Origin: Pseudomonas palleroniana
GTDB lineage: Bacteria; Pseudomonadota; Gammaproteobacteria; Pseudomonadales; Pseudomonadaceae
Length of the DNA: 64,000 nucleotides
Direction of reading: 5' to 3'
NCBI RefSeq assembly: GCF_003031675.1
Contig: NZ_PYWX01000015.1
Coordinates: 53,848 to 117,847, forward strand
Position 1 is the stretch's first letter. Each line of letters opens with the position of its first letter. The translations under genes were made by a program, and so were the position numbers. The notes under the pieces were generated by a model. The model was not told where the DNA came from. It made no database searches and saw only the letters and a list, made by a program, of their open reading frames with translations. This document shows, piece by piece, positions 1 through 9,672 of the stretch.

Positions 1-3000
1 CTGAGCCGGGGCTCAGATTAAGGTCGTTCGCCAGATTACCAAGGCCCTTGTTGCCGGCAGCAGCGGCAAGGTCGAAACCTTGCGACACCAAGGCGGAGCC
101 TAGATTGTCCTTCAGACTGCCGCCGTTGATGGCAGTGGAAATGCCACTTTCGATGACGGCATGGGTGCCACCGCGTAGGACTGCATCCTGCGCTTTCGGC
201 CAACTGAGCCAATCACTGGAATAGCCCGGGTTCTGCACCGGCCCTGCCGTTGTGACTTTCGCGCCCGCTCCGTCGGCCGGGCTTGCGCCCTTGAACCAAT
301 TACTGTCTGCGTAGTTCAACGCCCCGGTTGCCAGCCCAGCGATGGCGGCGTTTTTCAGACTGCTGCTGCTGAAGGTGTCCTTGAGCGCAATGCCGATGTT
401 GCCTTTGTTGTTAATTGTACTCACGGCACCGGTACTGGCTAGAGAGGTCAGTGCGGCGGTGGCCATCATGTTACCTAGCCCGGCACTCGTGGCTGCAACC
501 GCCGCCGAAGTACTGGTCGCCGCAACCGCAGCAGTGCCGGCGGCCATGGTTGAACCGGCCGATGCTCCTGCGCCCACCAGCGCACTCGCACCACCTGCCG
601 TGACAATGGTGACGATAATGATGACCGCCAACATGGCACCCTGGCCCATACCAGAGTTGCTGTACTTAAAGGAGTCATGCAGCTCTTTTATCTGGCGCCA
701 ATCCACGTCGCCGCGTTTCTCGGCGTCCTTGAGCCAGGCCAATTGCGGGTCGGCCTTGACCATGGTGTCGATGGTCTGGCTGACGGTTTGCTGGTCGACT
801 TGTTTAACGTCAATCTTCAGACCGTTAACGGCTTCGATGACAGTCTGCCCCTTGGCAACCAGTTCGCTCTGACGCAAGGTCTCATCGGTTTTGCCTTTGC
901 CCTTCATCGAGAACCAAGCCATGTTGCTCTTGCTCTTGGTATGGCTCTCGTCGTGATAGTCCTTCACACCTTCAAACGCCACGGCGCCGCCGCTTTTCAG
1001 AATCAGGTCGTTACCGCTATTGAGCTTTGCGACTTGGTAACGCTGGTCGCCATTGCTGACCAGCGTCAGGTTACCTACGGTTTTGATTTCGGTACCGACG
1101 TTGGTGGTGTGGGTGACTTCATCGCGCTTGGCTTTTTTCGCGCCCCAGCCGCCGTTCTCTTTCATGTCATACAACGTATGCGTGCTGTCCTGCGCCGCCA
1201 ACAAACTCAACTTATCCCCGCTATACAGATAAGCCTCATTCCCCGCGCTGATCCTGCTCGCCACGATCGTGGTGTCACGCCCAGCCTGGCTGACAAAATC
1301 GCCACCCGCCGTCAGTACGCTCGCTACTTGAGTGGTCTGGTCGTCCGAGGTCTTGATGCGTTTTTTGCCGTCCTTTTCCTTGCCTTCGACGTTATGCATG
1401 TCGCTGACCGACGCGACGTTGAAGTCGCGGCCGGCGACGATGTTGAGGTCTTTGCCGGCGGTGGCGGTACTGCCGATGATGTTGACGTCTTGCCCGGCCT
1501 GCATATTCAGGTTGCCGCCCGCCGTGACGCTGGCGGCGAGATTTTTGACGTCGGTGGCGATGCTGGATTTATGCCCGCCGTCGCTGAATGCGTGCTTCAC
1601 GCGGGTGTCGCTGGCGGCGACTAGGTTGAGGTCACGGCCGGCGGTGAGGTTGGCGTCGTTGCCTGCAACCAGTGCGCCTCGGTTGGTGAGGTCGCGGCCG
1701 GCATCGATGGCGAGGTTTTCGCGGGCGACGATGGTGCCGGCGCTGGTGTCGGTGAGGGTGCGCATACCGGCGCCGTCACGCACCTGGATGGCGGTGTTGT
1801 CGTTGGTGACGTCGCCTTTGAGCGCCGTGAGGCTGACTTGTTTGCCGCGTATTTCGCCGGCCATGGCGTTGCGGATGCTGTCCTGGGCCAGCAGGCTGAG
1901 GTTGTTGCCGGCCTCGACCAGGCCGCCCGTGTAAATGCTGCCGCTGCTGACGGCGGAGAGGTTGTTGCTGGCGCGCAGGGTGCCGACGTTGATCAGGTCG
2001 CCGCCGGTGACCAGGTTGAGGTCGCGGCCCTGGATCAGGCTGTTGCCGCGCACGTTGCGTGAGTCGGCCTGGGCCAGGTACAGCACGGGCACGAGGACGG
2101 TCTGGCCGTCGACCACGCGGTTTTCCATCCACACGATGTCGTGGGTCAGGGCACCGACTTGCTGGCTGGTCAGAGACACGCCGAGGCTCAGGCGCAGGGC
2201 GTCTTTGCTGGCGAGGCCGTTGTCCATCAAGTAGCGGAACTGGTCGGCGTCGCTGGCCAGGCCGCCGGCGAGGAAGCGTTGGCCGGTTTGTGCGAGGACG
2301 GCGTCGCGGATCAGGCGGGTTTCGTATTGGCCATCACCCAGTCGGCGCCAGGCGTTGTCAGCGTTGTAGCCGAGTTTGCCGAGCATGTAGTCGGAGCTGA
2401 AGAAACCGGACGCCGAGGTGAACTCGGGGTTGGTCTCGATCAGGTAGTGGCTGGTAGGGTCGGCGCTCTTGACGAACAGGCCGTACTCGCCCTTGGGCAG
2501 TTGGAAGTTGGGCGAAGTGGTGGGGTCGACCGCCGCGAACGCGGTGCCGGTGTAATCCACGGGCACGAAGCCGCCGCCGGGGGCGGCACCGACAACCGGC
2601 AATACCGTGCCGGGTGCCTGGGCGCTGGCGTCGTTGGCGTGCTTACTCAGGTTGATGTTGATACCGCCGACGGGGATACCCGTCTGGTCGTCGCCGAGGG
2701 TGCCGGTCAACTGGGCCAGGGTGTTGTTATGCAGCGTGCCGTTTTGCAAAGTGCGGGCGACGTTGAGGTTGACGCTGCCGCCGGCTTGCAGGGTGGCGTC
2801 GTAGCCGGGGCCGCCGTTGTTGGTCCAGGTAGTGACGTTGCTTTGCTCGACAAAGCGGCCGTCGGAGGAACGCGCCTTGAGCGCTTCGAAACGTGCCACG
2901 TCAAAGTTGCCCGCAGCAACGGCGGCATTGAATGCCGGAATATCGTGGAACTCCATCTGGTCCCATTCGCCGGTGTTGATCCTGCTCGGCGTACCGATGG

Positions 3001-6000
3001 TGATGGTGTTCTGGCCGGTACGGGTGCCGGCGCCCTGGTTGAGCAGATCATTGGCAGTGATGCTCAGATTGCCGTTGGCGGCCAGCAGACTGTAGCGGTT
3101 CTGAACGTTGTCGCCCTGAATGACCAGGTCTTTGCCAGACACCAAACGGGCGGCTGCCGAGTCCTTGATCGCCGATTCAAGGTAGGTCTGGTAGATATTG
3201 ATTTGACCGCGCTTGAACGAGTCGTGACCGCCGCAATGTTGGCCACAAATCCACTCCACACGGCCGCCGGTCAGGGTCTGCCCCAGTTCGAATTCAGCCT
3301 TGGCGTTTTCCATGTAGGCGGCGCTGATGCCGATATTGCCTTCACTTTCCACGGTGCCCGAAAGGTTGCTGAAACCGGCTGCGCGCCCGCCATTGACGGC
3401 GGCAAATGTCAGGTTGCCCTTGCTGTAGATGTCGCCGTAAAGGTTGCTGAAACTATTGCCGCGCAAGGTCATGTCGCCGCCGCTGAACAGCAGCGTGTTG
3501 GCGGCATTGGTGATGCCATTGACTGCGGTGAGGTTCACCGCGCCCTGGGCACCGAGGGTGCCACGGTTGTTGATTTGCGCAGCGGCGATATCCAGTTGCT
3601 GGCGGGCGGTGAGGAAGCCGAGGTTGTCCAGGGTGCCGCCCAGGCTCAGGCGCGCATTGGTGGCCGCCAGGCGGCCGCCGTTCTGACTGAGGTTGTTGGC
3701 TGCGACGGTGAGTGTTTGCAGGGCCGATACGCGGCCGCTGTTGGTGATATCGCCGGTGGTGATGCTCAGGTCGCCGTCGCTGAGCAGTTCACCGCCGTTG
3801 TCCAGGCTCGCCACATTGAGGATCAAGCCCTTGGCGCTGGCCATGCGATCGCCGGCCTTGAGGGCCAGTGCTTGGTCGCTCTTGTAGGTGAGTACTTCGT
3901 TGAGTTGCACACGGCCCAGGCCATCGACTTTACCGAATGCCCAGTCGGCGCTGCCCATGCCCTGAATATTGCCCTGGCTGCCGGAGAGGCTCGCGGTGTT
4001 GAGGTGGAACAGGCCGGTGCCGGCGTGTTGCAGCATCCCGTTCTGGTTGTTGAAGCTGGCTGCGTCAAGGCTGAAGCCCTGGCTGCCGAATTCGAGGGTG
4101 CCGTTCTGGTTGTTCAACGCACCGCTGAGGTTGACACTGCTGCTGACGCCGCCCAGCGCACGCAGTTGCCCGTTGGCGCTGTTATCCAGGTTGCCGCCAG
4201 TGAAGGTCAGGCCCTGGTTGGCTTCGATCAGGCCGCCCTGGTTGGTGAGGGTGTCACGTGAGGTCAGGCTGATCTGGTTGCCGCTGAGCTGGCCATTGGC
4301 GCTGTTGTCGAGAGTGGCGCCGCTGACGGTCACTTGTTCTTTGCCGAACAGCTTGCCGCCACGATTGGTGAGGGCTTCGACGGTCAGTTGCAGATTGCCG
4401 ACCAGGCTCGCCATCAGGCCGCCGCTGCTGTTATCGGCAGTGTTGGCGGTGACGCTCAGGCTGTCGCCCTGCACGGTGCCGCCCTGGTTTTGCAGGCGGG
4501 TGGTGCTCAGTACGGTGGGGGCGCCGCTGCTGAGGATCAGGCCCTTGCGGTTGCTCAGGTCCTGGCCGCTGTAGCTCACGCCTCCGGCACCGGCCAGCAG
4601 TTGGCCGTTGTCGTTGTTCATCTGCTGTGCGGCGATGTCCAGGCGCTTGCCGCGCAGGGTGCCGCCGGCGTTGTTGAGGGTGGTGAGTTGCTTGACCAGC
4701 ACGCTGCGTTCGCCCGCGTCGATCTGGCCGCCCACGTTGGTGAGCAGGTCGCTGACCTTGAGCACCACGTCGCCGCCATCGCTGACCAGCGCGCCTTTGG
4801 TGCTGTTGTTGAGGGTCTGCGCGGTCACGTCAACGGTCTGGCCCAGCAGGATGCCGGCGCTGTTGTCGAAGCGCTCGCCTTGCAATTGCAGCAGGCCTTC
4901 GCTCTGGATACGGCCTTGGGCGTTGAGCAATTGGCCCGGGCCTTTGAGCAGCAGGCTGACGCCTTGGGCGCCACCGGCCAGCAGGCCGGCGTTGCGGTTG
5001 TCGAGGCCGGAGGCGCGCACGTCGAGGTGGTCGCCCAACACGCGTCCGGCGCGGTTGTCGATGTCGCCACCGGCCACGTCGAGCAGCAGTTGTTTGCCGA
5101 CGATCACACCGCTCTGGTTATCCAGGTTTGCCGCGTGCAATTCAATATCGCCCTGCCCGGCCTGCAGGCGACCCTGGGCATTGCTGAGCTGTTGCGCGGC
5201 AGTGAGGGTGAGTTTGCCGGTGTCGGCGCTCAGTACGCCGCCTGCGTTGCTGCTGAGGCTGCCGGCGGTGACGTTGAGGTCGGTGCTGGCCTGGGCAAAA
5301 CCCTGGTTGTTATTGAAGGCGTTGGTGACGTTCAGGTTGAGCGCGCCGCCGTCTGCCTGGATCAAACCCTTGAGGCTGTTGTCGAGGGCGTTGGCCTTGA
5401 CGGTGGTGGTTTTGGCCACCAGCACGCCATTCTGGTTGTTCAGGTTGCCGGCGTTGACGGTCAAGTCGTTGGCGATGACTTGCCCGCCGCTGTTGTTCAG
5501 GTCGGCACTGGTCAGCACCAGGCTGCCGCCGGCCATTTCGATACGGCCTTGGCGGTTATCCAGGGATGCGCTGTTGAGCGTGGCGGCCTGGCCTTCACCG
5601 AAGCGAATCAACCCGCCGAGGTTGACGATGGCCGGCGAGTTGAGCGCCAGGCTCTGCTCGCCGAACAGGCGTGCGCCGGCACCCTGGTTGGTGAGTGTGG
5701 CGCTGCTGACGTCGACGGTCTTGGCCTGGATGATCGCGCCCTGGTTGGTCAGCGCTTGCGCGGCAGTGATCGCCAGCGCCCGGCTGGCCAGCAGGTTGCC
5801 GCTGGTGGTGACGGTTTGTGCGTTGACCACCAGATCGCCGGTGGCGTTGCGGCTGTTGTCGGCGGCGACACCGGCTTCGATGATGCCGGGGTTGGTGACG
5901 CTGGCCGCGTTGATTTCGATGCGCTGGCCGGCGGCGATGCTCTTGCGGTTGACCAGTGCCTGGGCGCTGGAGACCTGCACGTTGCCGTTGGCGTAGACCT

Positions 6001-6988
6001 TGTCGGTGAGGTCGACAGTCTGCGCGGTGACCTTGACGTTGCCGGTGGCCGCCGCCTGCGCCATGCTCAGGCGCCCATTGGCATCGAGCTGAATATCGCC
6101 GCCACTGGCCGCCAGGGTGCCGTCGAGCTTCACGCCCACACCGGCTTCGGTGCCCACCAGTTTGATCGCGCCGGCATACATGCCGCCCAGGGCCGAGGAG
6201 TCAATCGCCAGCTCGGGTTTGGCGCTGCCGTCGTCGGCACGTGCGGTGGCTTTCAGGCTTTGGGCGTCGACATCGTTGCGCCCGGCAACCACGGCCAGCT
6301 CGCGGGCGTTGATTTGTGCGTTGATCTTGGCCGAACGGGTGATGATCTCGAAGCGGTCGACGTTGCTGGCGTTCAAGCCTTGGCCATCGATGGTCACGGC
6401 GCCGCCGTCGACTTGGTAACGCTGCAGTTGGCCGTTTGCGTCGATCACCGGTTTACCGGTGGTCAGCGTGACATTCGGGGTGTTGATAAAGCCGCAGCCG
6501 CTGCAGGTGACGCCATAGGGGTTGGCGACGATGACTTTGGCCGACTGCCCCGCCACTTCGGTGTAGCCGCGCAACTGGCTCGGGCTGCCGCCGTTGACTT
6601 CGTTGAGGATGACGTTCGCCGCGCCGCCCTTGAGGTTCGGGTTGCCGACAATGATTCCGCCCAACTGGGTGTTGGTCATGGCACCATTGGCGTTGTTGAG
6701 AATCACGCCGTTGGGGCCGACGTTGTAGTCCTTGAACTGGTTATGGGACAAGCCTGCGCCGTTAGGCGTGGCGATGTTCACCACCGGTACGCCATTGCCC
6801 GCCTGGCCAACCGTAGTCCCCGGCGTACTGACCACGATGCCTTCGGCCTGGGCCAGCAGCGGCTGCCAGAACAGCGCGTTGGCCAGGATCAACGCCAGGC
6901 CGCGCTTGGGCAGGCCGAAGAACGAATCCCGGCGTTTCAGGGCAGCGGAAGGTTGGCGGGCCAGAAAGGCAAAGTGGCGAACATCCAT
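1..6988 (-). CDS. Filamentous haemagglutinin / CdiA-like TpsA exoprotein, 3' end off window
   Basis: Large secreted adhesin or contact-dependent-inhibition type protein, open in one frame for about 2329 codons and continuing past position 1. It starts with ATG at 6988. An extended signal region ends near residue 48 (LLAQAEG). The TPS secretion domain follows, with the typical NPNL and NPYG motifs (GGIIVGNPNLKGG, KVIVANPYGVTCSGCG). A long array of degenerate FHA repeats comes next, rich in LDNRNG/LTNQG and AGRDLNL motifs. A DUF637-type region starts around residue 2100 (MLAVIIIVTIVTAGG near position 634). DUF637 commonly precedes a variable C-terminal toxin in CdiA-like proteins, but that end is not visible, so toxin activity is not shown. 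The TpsB partner lies 30 bp upstream in the same orientation. No frameshift was seen at the points where I checked the frame. Confidence 0.9.
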   Translation of the reverse strand, partial: MDVRHFAFLARQPSAALKRRDSFFGLPKRGLALILANALFWQPLLAQAEGIVVSTPGTTVGQAGNGVPVVNIATPNGAGLSHNQFKDYNVGPNGVILNNANGAMTNTQLGGIIVGNPNLKGGAANVILNEVNGGSPSQLRGYTEVAGQSAKVIVANPYGVTCSGCGFINTPNVTLTTGKPVIDANGQLQRYQVDGGAVTIDGQGLNASNVDRFEIITRSAKINAQINARELAVVAGRNDVDAQSLKATARADDGSAKPELAIDSSALGGMYAGAIKLVGTEAGVGVKLDGTLAASGGDIQLDANGRLSMAQAAATGNVKVTAQTVDLTDKVYANGNVQVSSAQALVNRKSIAAGQRIEINAASVTNPGIIEAGVAADNSRNATGDLVVNAQTVTTSGNLLASRALAITAAQALTNQGAIIQAKTVDVSSATLTNQGAGARLFGEQSLALNSPAIVNLGGLIRFGEGQAATLNSASLDNRQGRIEMAGGSLVLTSADLNNSGGQVIANDLTVNAGNLNNQNGVLVAKTTTVKANALDNSLKGLIQADGGALNLNVTNAFNNNQGFAQASTDLNVTAGSLSSNAGGVLSADTGKLTLTAAQQLSNAQGRLQAGQGDIELHAANLDNQSGVIVGKQLLLDVAGGDIDNRAGRVLGDHLDVRASGLDNRNAGLLAGGAQGVSLLLKGPGQLLNAQGRIQSEGLLQLQGERFDNSAGILLGQTVDVTAQTLNNSTKGALVSDGGDVVLKVSDLLTNVGGQIDAGERSVLVKQLTTLNNAGGTLRGKRLDIAAQQMNNDNGQLLAGAGGVSYSGQDLSNRKGLILSSGAPTVLSTTRLQNQGGTVQGDSLSVTANTADNSSGGLMASLVGNLQLTVEALTNRGGKLFGKEQVTVSGATLDNSANGQLSGNQISLTSRDTLTNQGGLIEANQGLTFTGGNLDNSANGQLRALGGVSSSVNLSGALNNQNGTLEFGSQGFSLDAASFNNQNGMLQHAGTGLFHLNTASLSGSQGNIQGMGSADWAFGKVDGLGRVQLNEVLTYKSDQALALKAGDRMASAKGLILNVASLDNGGELLSDGDLSITTGDITNSGRVSALQTLTVAANNLSQNGGRLAATNARLSLGGTLDNLGFLTARQQLDIAAAQINNRGTLGAQGAVNLTAVNGITNAANTLLFSGGDMTLRGNSFSNLYGDIYSKGNLTFAAVNGGRAAGFSNLSGTVESEGNIGISAAYMENAKAEFELGQTLTGGRVEWICGQHCGGHDSFKRGQINIYQTYLESAIKDSAAARLVSGKDLVIQGDNVQNRYSLLAANGNLSITANDLLNQGAGTRTGQNTITIGTPSRINTGEWDQMEFHDIPAFNAAVAAGNFDVARFEALKARSSDGRFVEQSNVTTWTNNGGPGYDATLQAGGSVNLNVARTLQNGTLHNNTLAQLTGTLGDDQTGIPVGGININLSKHANDASAQAPGTVLPVVGAAPGGGFVPVDYTGTAFAAVDPTTSPNFQLPKGEYGLFVKSADPTSHYLIETNPEFTSASGFFSSDYMLGKLGYNADNAWRRLGDGQYETRLIRDAVLAQTGQRFLAGGLASDADQFRYLMDNGLASKDALRLSLGVSLTSQQVGALTHDIVWMENRVVDGQTVLVPVLYLAQADSRNVRGNSLIQGRDLNLVTGGDLINVGTLRASNNLSAVSSGSIYTGGLVEAGNNLSLLAQDSIRNAMAGEIRGKQVSLTALKGDVTNDNTAIQVRDGAGMRTLTDTSAGTIVARENLAIDAGRDLTNRGALVAGNDANLTAGRDLNLVAASDTRVKHAFSDGGHKSSIATDVKNLAASVTAGGNLNMQAGQDVNIIGSTATAGKDLNIVAGRDFNVASVSDMHNVEGKEKDGKKRIKTSDDQTTQVASVLTAGGDFVSQAGRDTTIVASRISAGNEAYLYSGDKLSLLAAQDSTHTLYDMKENGGWGAKKAKRDEVTHTTNVGTEIKTVGNLTLVSNGDQRYQVAKLNSGNDLILKSGGAVAFEGVKDYHDESHTKSKSNMAWFSMKGKGKTDETLRQSELVAKGQTVIEAVNGLKIDVKQVDQQTVSQTIDTMVKADPQLAWLKDAEKRGDVDWRQIKELHDSFKYSNSGMGQGAMLAVIIIVTIVTAGGASALVGAGASAGSTMAAGTAAVAATSTSAAVAATSAGLGNMMATAALTSLASTGAVSTINNKGNIGIALKDTFSSSSLKNAAIAGLATGALNYADSNWFKGASPADGAGAKVTTAGPVQNPGYSSDWLSWPKAQDAVLRGGTHAVIESGISTAINGGSLKDNLGSALVSQGFDLAAAAGNKGLGNLANDLNLSPGS

Positions 6989-7018
6989 TGTCAAATTCTC
7001 GATGTAACGGGCGTTGAA

Positions 7019-8737
7019 TTACAGGAAGAAATCCATGCGGAAGTAGATCGGCGCTTCGCGCTCGGTCAATACAGCGGGTCTTTCCAACGAATGGGCAAAG
7101 GTGACGCTGGTGCTGACGTGTTTGCCGCGAGCGAACAGTTCCAGGGAGTTGCTGGATACGCGGCCATGGTTATCGCCGTTGTAGCGGTCGTTGGTAATCA
7201 CGCCCTGGTCGTAACCAACGCTGGCGCCATACTCAGCGAACGCTGGGCGCAGCCAGTCGAGCGTGACCGGGCGGGCCCAGCGCACTTCATTGCGCCAGTA
7301 GCCACCGCTGTCGCCGGTGAGCAATTGGTCTTTGAAGCCGCGCACCGACGATGAACCGCCGAGGCTCATGCGCTGCGGCGAGAACAGGATGTCTTCGCTG
7401 CGTTGGCCGGTGGCCAGGCTGCTGAAGCTGAACGACTCGCCCCACAGGCTGAATGGCTGCAGGTAGCTGACCGTGGCGGTGTATTTGCGATAGCGCGAGT
7501 TCGGCTGGCGTCGACCAAGCGAGTCGCGCTCATCCTGGGCCTGGGCATCCAACAGGCCGATGCCGTTCTGCACGCCCAGGTCGAGGTTGACGAAAGCACT
7601 GCCGATACGTCGCCCGTGGTTGACGCCCAGTTGCAATTCGCTGAGACGGTTGCTGCTGGACTCGGTGCGCACGTCGAGGATGTAGTTGTTGGTGCGCAGG
7701 TGGGCCAGGCCGACGTTGACCGAGGTCTTGCTCACGTCATCGCGGTGGATCACCCGCTCGGCGCGCAGTTGGTGGTTCTGGTTGTCGCCGTCCTGCTTGA
7801 ATTTGAAGTCGTCGGTGGTGCCGTAGGTGCGGTAATCGCTCTCGCTGTAGGTGTAACTGAAATTCCACCAGCCCCACGGCACGTTGTAATAAAGCATGCT
7901 GTTTTTCGAGGTTTTCTGGTGGTCGCTGATGGCATCGTGGCCGCCGCGCAGCACCAGTTGGTCGGCCAGGCCCAGCGGGCTGTCCCACTCCAGGCCCGCG
8001 CCCCATTGCTGTTCACCGGTGCTGCGTTGCCCGTCGTTATTGCGCGACAGGCTGGCGCGCCAGGGCTTTTGCGGAGTGTTTTTGACCACCACGTCGCTGC
8101 CGCCGATCTGCTGGCCGGGGGTCAGTTCCATTTGCGCCTGTTTCGACGGCAGACGGTTGAGCTGGTCCACCAATTGCTCGACTTCGCGCAGGTTCAGCGC
8201 TTGACCGACCTTGCCGGGAAACGCCATGGCCAGTTCGCGGTCGGTGACGTTGCTGCCGTCTGCGCTTCGCACCGCTTCGAGTTTGCCTTCCACCACCAAG
8301 ACCTGGAGGTGGCCGCTGGAGAGGTCCTGCTGCGGCAAGTAGGCGCGACTGGTGACGCGGCCTTTGGCGATGTAATAGTCAGTGATGACCTTGAGCAGTT
8401 CATTGAGCTGCGAGACGCCCAGGCATTGGCCGACATAGGGTTTGAGCAGCAGCGTGCGGTCGCTGGCGGACAGGCTGTCGGCGCCCTTGAGTTCGATGTC
8501 TTTGATCGGGAAGCAGCGGGTGTCCGCAGGCGTGGCCGGGGCCTGGGGCTTGGCCTCTTTGCCGGGCAGGTCCTTGAGTTCTTCAAGGCGTCGCTGCTGC
8601 TCTTCGAGCAGGCGATTCTGCCGGTCACGGATCAAGTCTTGATCGCCCGGCGTGGGGGCGGCGGTGGCGCTGTTCAGGCTCAAGTAGGCGAGCAAGACAG
8701 TGCACAGTAAATACCGAGTCCGTGGTAACAAAGACAT
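7019..8737 (-). CDS. TpsB outer-membrane transporter (ShlB/FhaC/HecB family)
   Basis: Omp85-superfamily two-partner secretion pore, 572 aa, expected to export the TpsA encoded immediately downstream. An N-terminal signal peptide (about residues 1-27, ending NSATAAP) is followed by a charged, Glu/Arg-rich helix (about 35-60). A POTRA_2 domain lies at about 75-152 (CFPIKDIELKGADSL...). The rest is a 16-strand-type barrel carrying the conserved L6 VRGF motif at about 465-468 (GGSSSVRGFKDQ). Length and order match the family. Only 30 bp separate it from tpsA, so the two are probably one transcript (tpsB-tpsA). The leader upstream is AT-rich and contains no other gene. Confidence 0.93.
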   Translation of the reverse strand: MSLLPRTRYLLCTVLLAYLSLNSATAAPTPGDQDLIRDRQNRLLEEQQRRLEELKDLPGKEAKPQAPATPADTRCFPIKDIELKGADSLSASDRTLLLKPYVGQCLGVSQLNELLKVITDYYIAKGRVTSRAYLPQQDLSSGHLQVLVVEGKLEAVRSADGSNVTDRELAMAFPGKVGQALNLREVEQLVDQLNRLPSKQAQMELTPGQQIGGSDVVVKNTPQKPWRASLSRNNDGQRSTGEQQWGAGLEWDSPLGLADQLVLRGGHDAISDHQKTSKNSMLYYNVPWGWWNFSYTYSESDYRTYGTTDDFKFKQDGDNQNHQLRAERVIHRDDVSKTSVNVGLAHLRTNNYILDVRTESSSNRLSELQLGVNHGRRIGSAFVNLDLGVQNGIGLLDAQAQDERDSLGRRQPNSRYRKYTATVSYLQPFSLWGESFSFSSLATGQRSEDILFSPQRMSLGGSSSVRGFKDQLLTGDSGGYWRNEVRWARPVTLDWLRPAFAEYGASVGYDQGVITNDRYNGDNHGRVSSNSLELFARGKHVSTSVTFAHSLERPAVLTEREAPIYFRMDFFL

Positions 8738-9082
8738 GTTCGATCCATCGAAAAATCAAGGGGCGGCAAATTAACATCGAAGTTCCAGCGTTCAAAGACA
8801 CTGGGCTAGTTGCACATTCGCCCGCATTAAACTCATAACCCATTGATTAATAACAATTAAAACCTATCAAAAAACAAACATGCCGATACCGTGAAGGATT
8901 ATTCCGACAGGTGGCTGATTTTTTGATGGCGATAAGGCGAAGAACCGATTAGTTGCCATTATTAGGCCACTAAGCTCTTGGCGCGTTAGGTTAGTGCGAG
9001 GGTTTTGGGAAAAGTTCGCGGGTATAGTGTGAATTGGATCCCATTTATCGGATTCATCCACCGACTGCCCCCACCGCTTTTT
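8738..9082. other. Non-coding region upstream of tpsB
   Basis: About 345 bp without a supported gene between the tpsB start and the REPIN that follows pgaD. The stretch 8755-8880 is clearly AT-richer than its surroundings and probably carries the tpsB-tpsA promoter. I could not fix convincing -35/-10 boxes. A 100-codon minus-strand frame here runs into the REPIN palindrome and has no family resemblance, so I do not call it. Confidence 0.5.
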
Positions 9083-9182
9083 TGTAGGAGCGAGCTTGCT
9101 CGCGAAAAACTCACAGGCATCGCGCCCCTTCAGGAAGCACGCGTTATCGTTGACATTTTTCGCGAGCAAGCTCGCTCCTACA
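9083..9182. repeat. REPIN (REP doublet) overlapping the pgaD stop codon
   Basis: Two inverted REP arms flank about 46 bp. The left arm (9083-9109) reads TGTAGGAGCGAGCTTGCTCG followed by CGAAAAA, and the right arm (9156-9182) is its reverse complement. Each arm is itself a small palindrome (GCGAGC/GCTCGC), so the transcript can fold into a long hairpin. The right arm supplies the TAG stop codon of pgaD at 9178-9180. The element sits at the 3' end of the pga operon, where it could stabilise or terminate the transcript. Confidence 0.9.
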
Positions 9183-9672
9183 TATTACCGGCGCCTTGGT
9201 CTTTTGGCTGGCCGGGCACCAGGGTCAGTGGCGGGCGTTCCACGTCCCGGGACACGTGGGGCTTCACTTCCCCCACGCCACCCTCTTCGTCGTTGTGGAT
9301 CACCAGCACACCCGGCTTGCGCAATTGTTCCAGGTCGCCTTCGCCCAACTTGAAACTCTCAATCAGAAGCTTGTCGCTCAGGGCATTGGCCTCGGCGCGG
9401 CGCTGGGCGAACTTGCGGCCCTTGCGTTGTTGGTAACGCGCCCAACTGATCAGGATCAGCGCGTTGAACACCGCGATCCACAGGTACACCTGCAAGGTAT
9501 TGAGTGCGGCGAAGATCGGCGCTTCCAGGCGTGGGCCGCCATGGGTTTCCAGCATGGCGCTCATGCCGCGCGCCAGCAGCCAGATCAGACCGGCCCAAGC
9601 CGCCAGGGTCAGCAGCACATCGATGAACCACATCACGGCGTTTTGCCGGGTTCTGACCAGTTTCATGCTCAC
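9178..9672 (-). CDS. pgaD: PgaD, poly-N-acetylglucosamine synthase accessory protein
   Basis: Small inner-membrane subunit (164 aa) of the PNAG synthase, working with PgaC. Two hydrophobic segments (about residues 13-33, [16 protein letters not shown], and about 55-75, [18 protein letters not shown]) are followed by a cytoplasmic tail rich in charged residues, as in the family. Its ATG overlaps the pgaC stop by 4 bp, which indicates translational coupling. The last codons and the TAG stop fall inside a REP arm, so the C-terminus (KDQGAGNM) may have been set by the insertion. In other bacteria PgaD is the c-di-GMP-responsive partner of PgaC; that role is carried over from the family. Confidence 0.9.
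   Translation of the reverse strand: MSMKLVRTRQNAVMWFIDVLLTLAAWAGLIWLLARGMSAMLETHGGPRLEAPIFAALNTLQVYLWIAVFNALILISWARYQQRKGRKFAQRRAEANALSDKLLIESFKLGEGDLEQLRKPGVLVIHNDEEGGVGEVKPHVSRDVERPPLTLVPGQPKDQGAGNM

Noticed and set aside
2141..7354. Very long plus-strand open frames (706 and 1006 codons) over the haemagglutinin gene
   Set aside because: They are the exact antisense frame of the GC-rich TpsA repeats, have no family resemblance, and the minus-strand frame carries clear TPS and DUF637 motifs.
8867..9169. 100-codon minus-strand frame in the tpsB-pgaD gap
   Set aside because: Its first codons lie inside the REPIN palindrome, and the rest has no recognisable composition or motif.
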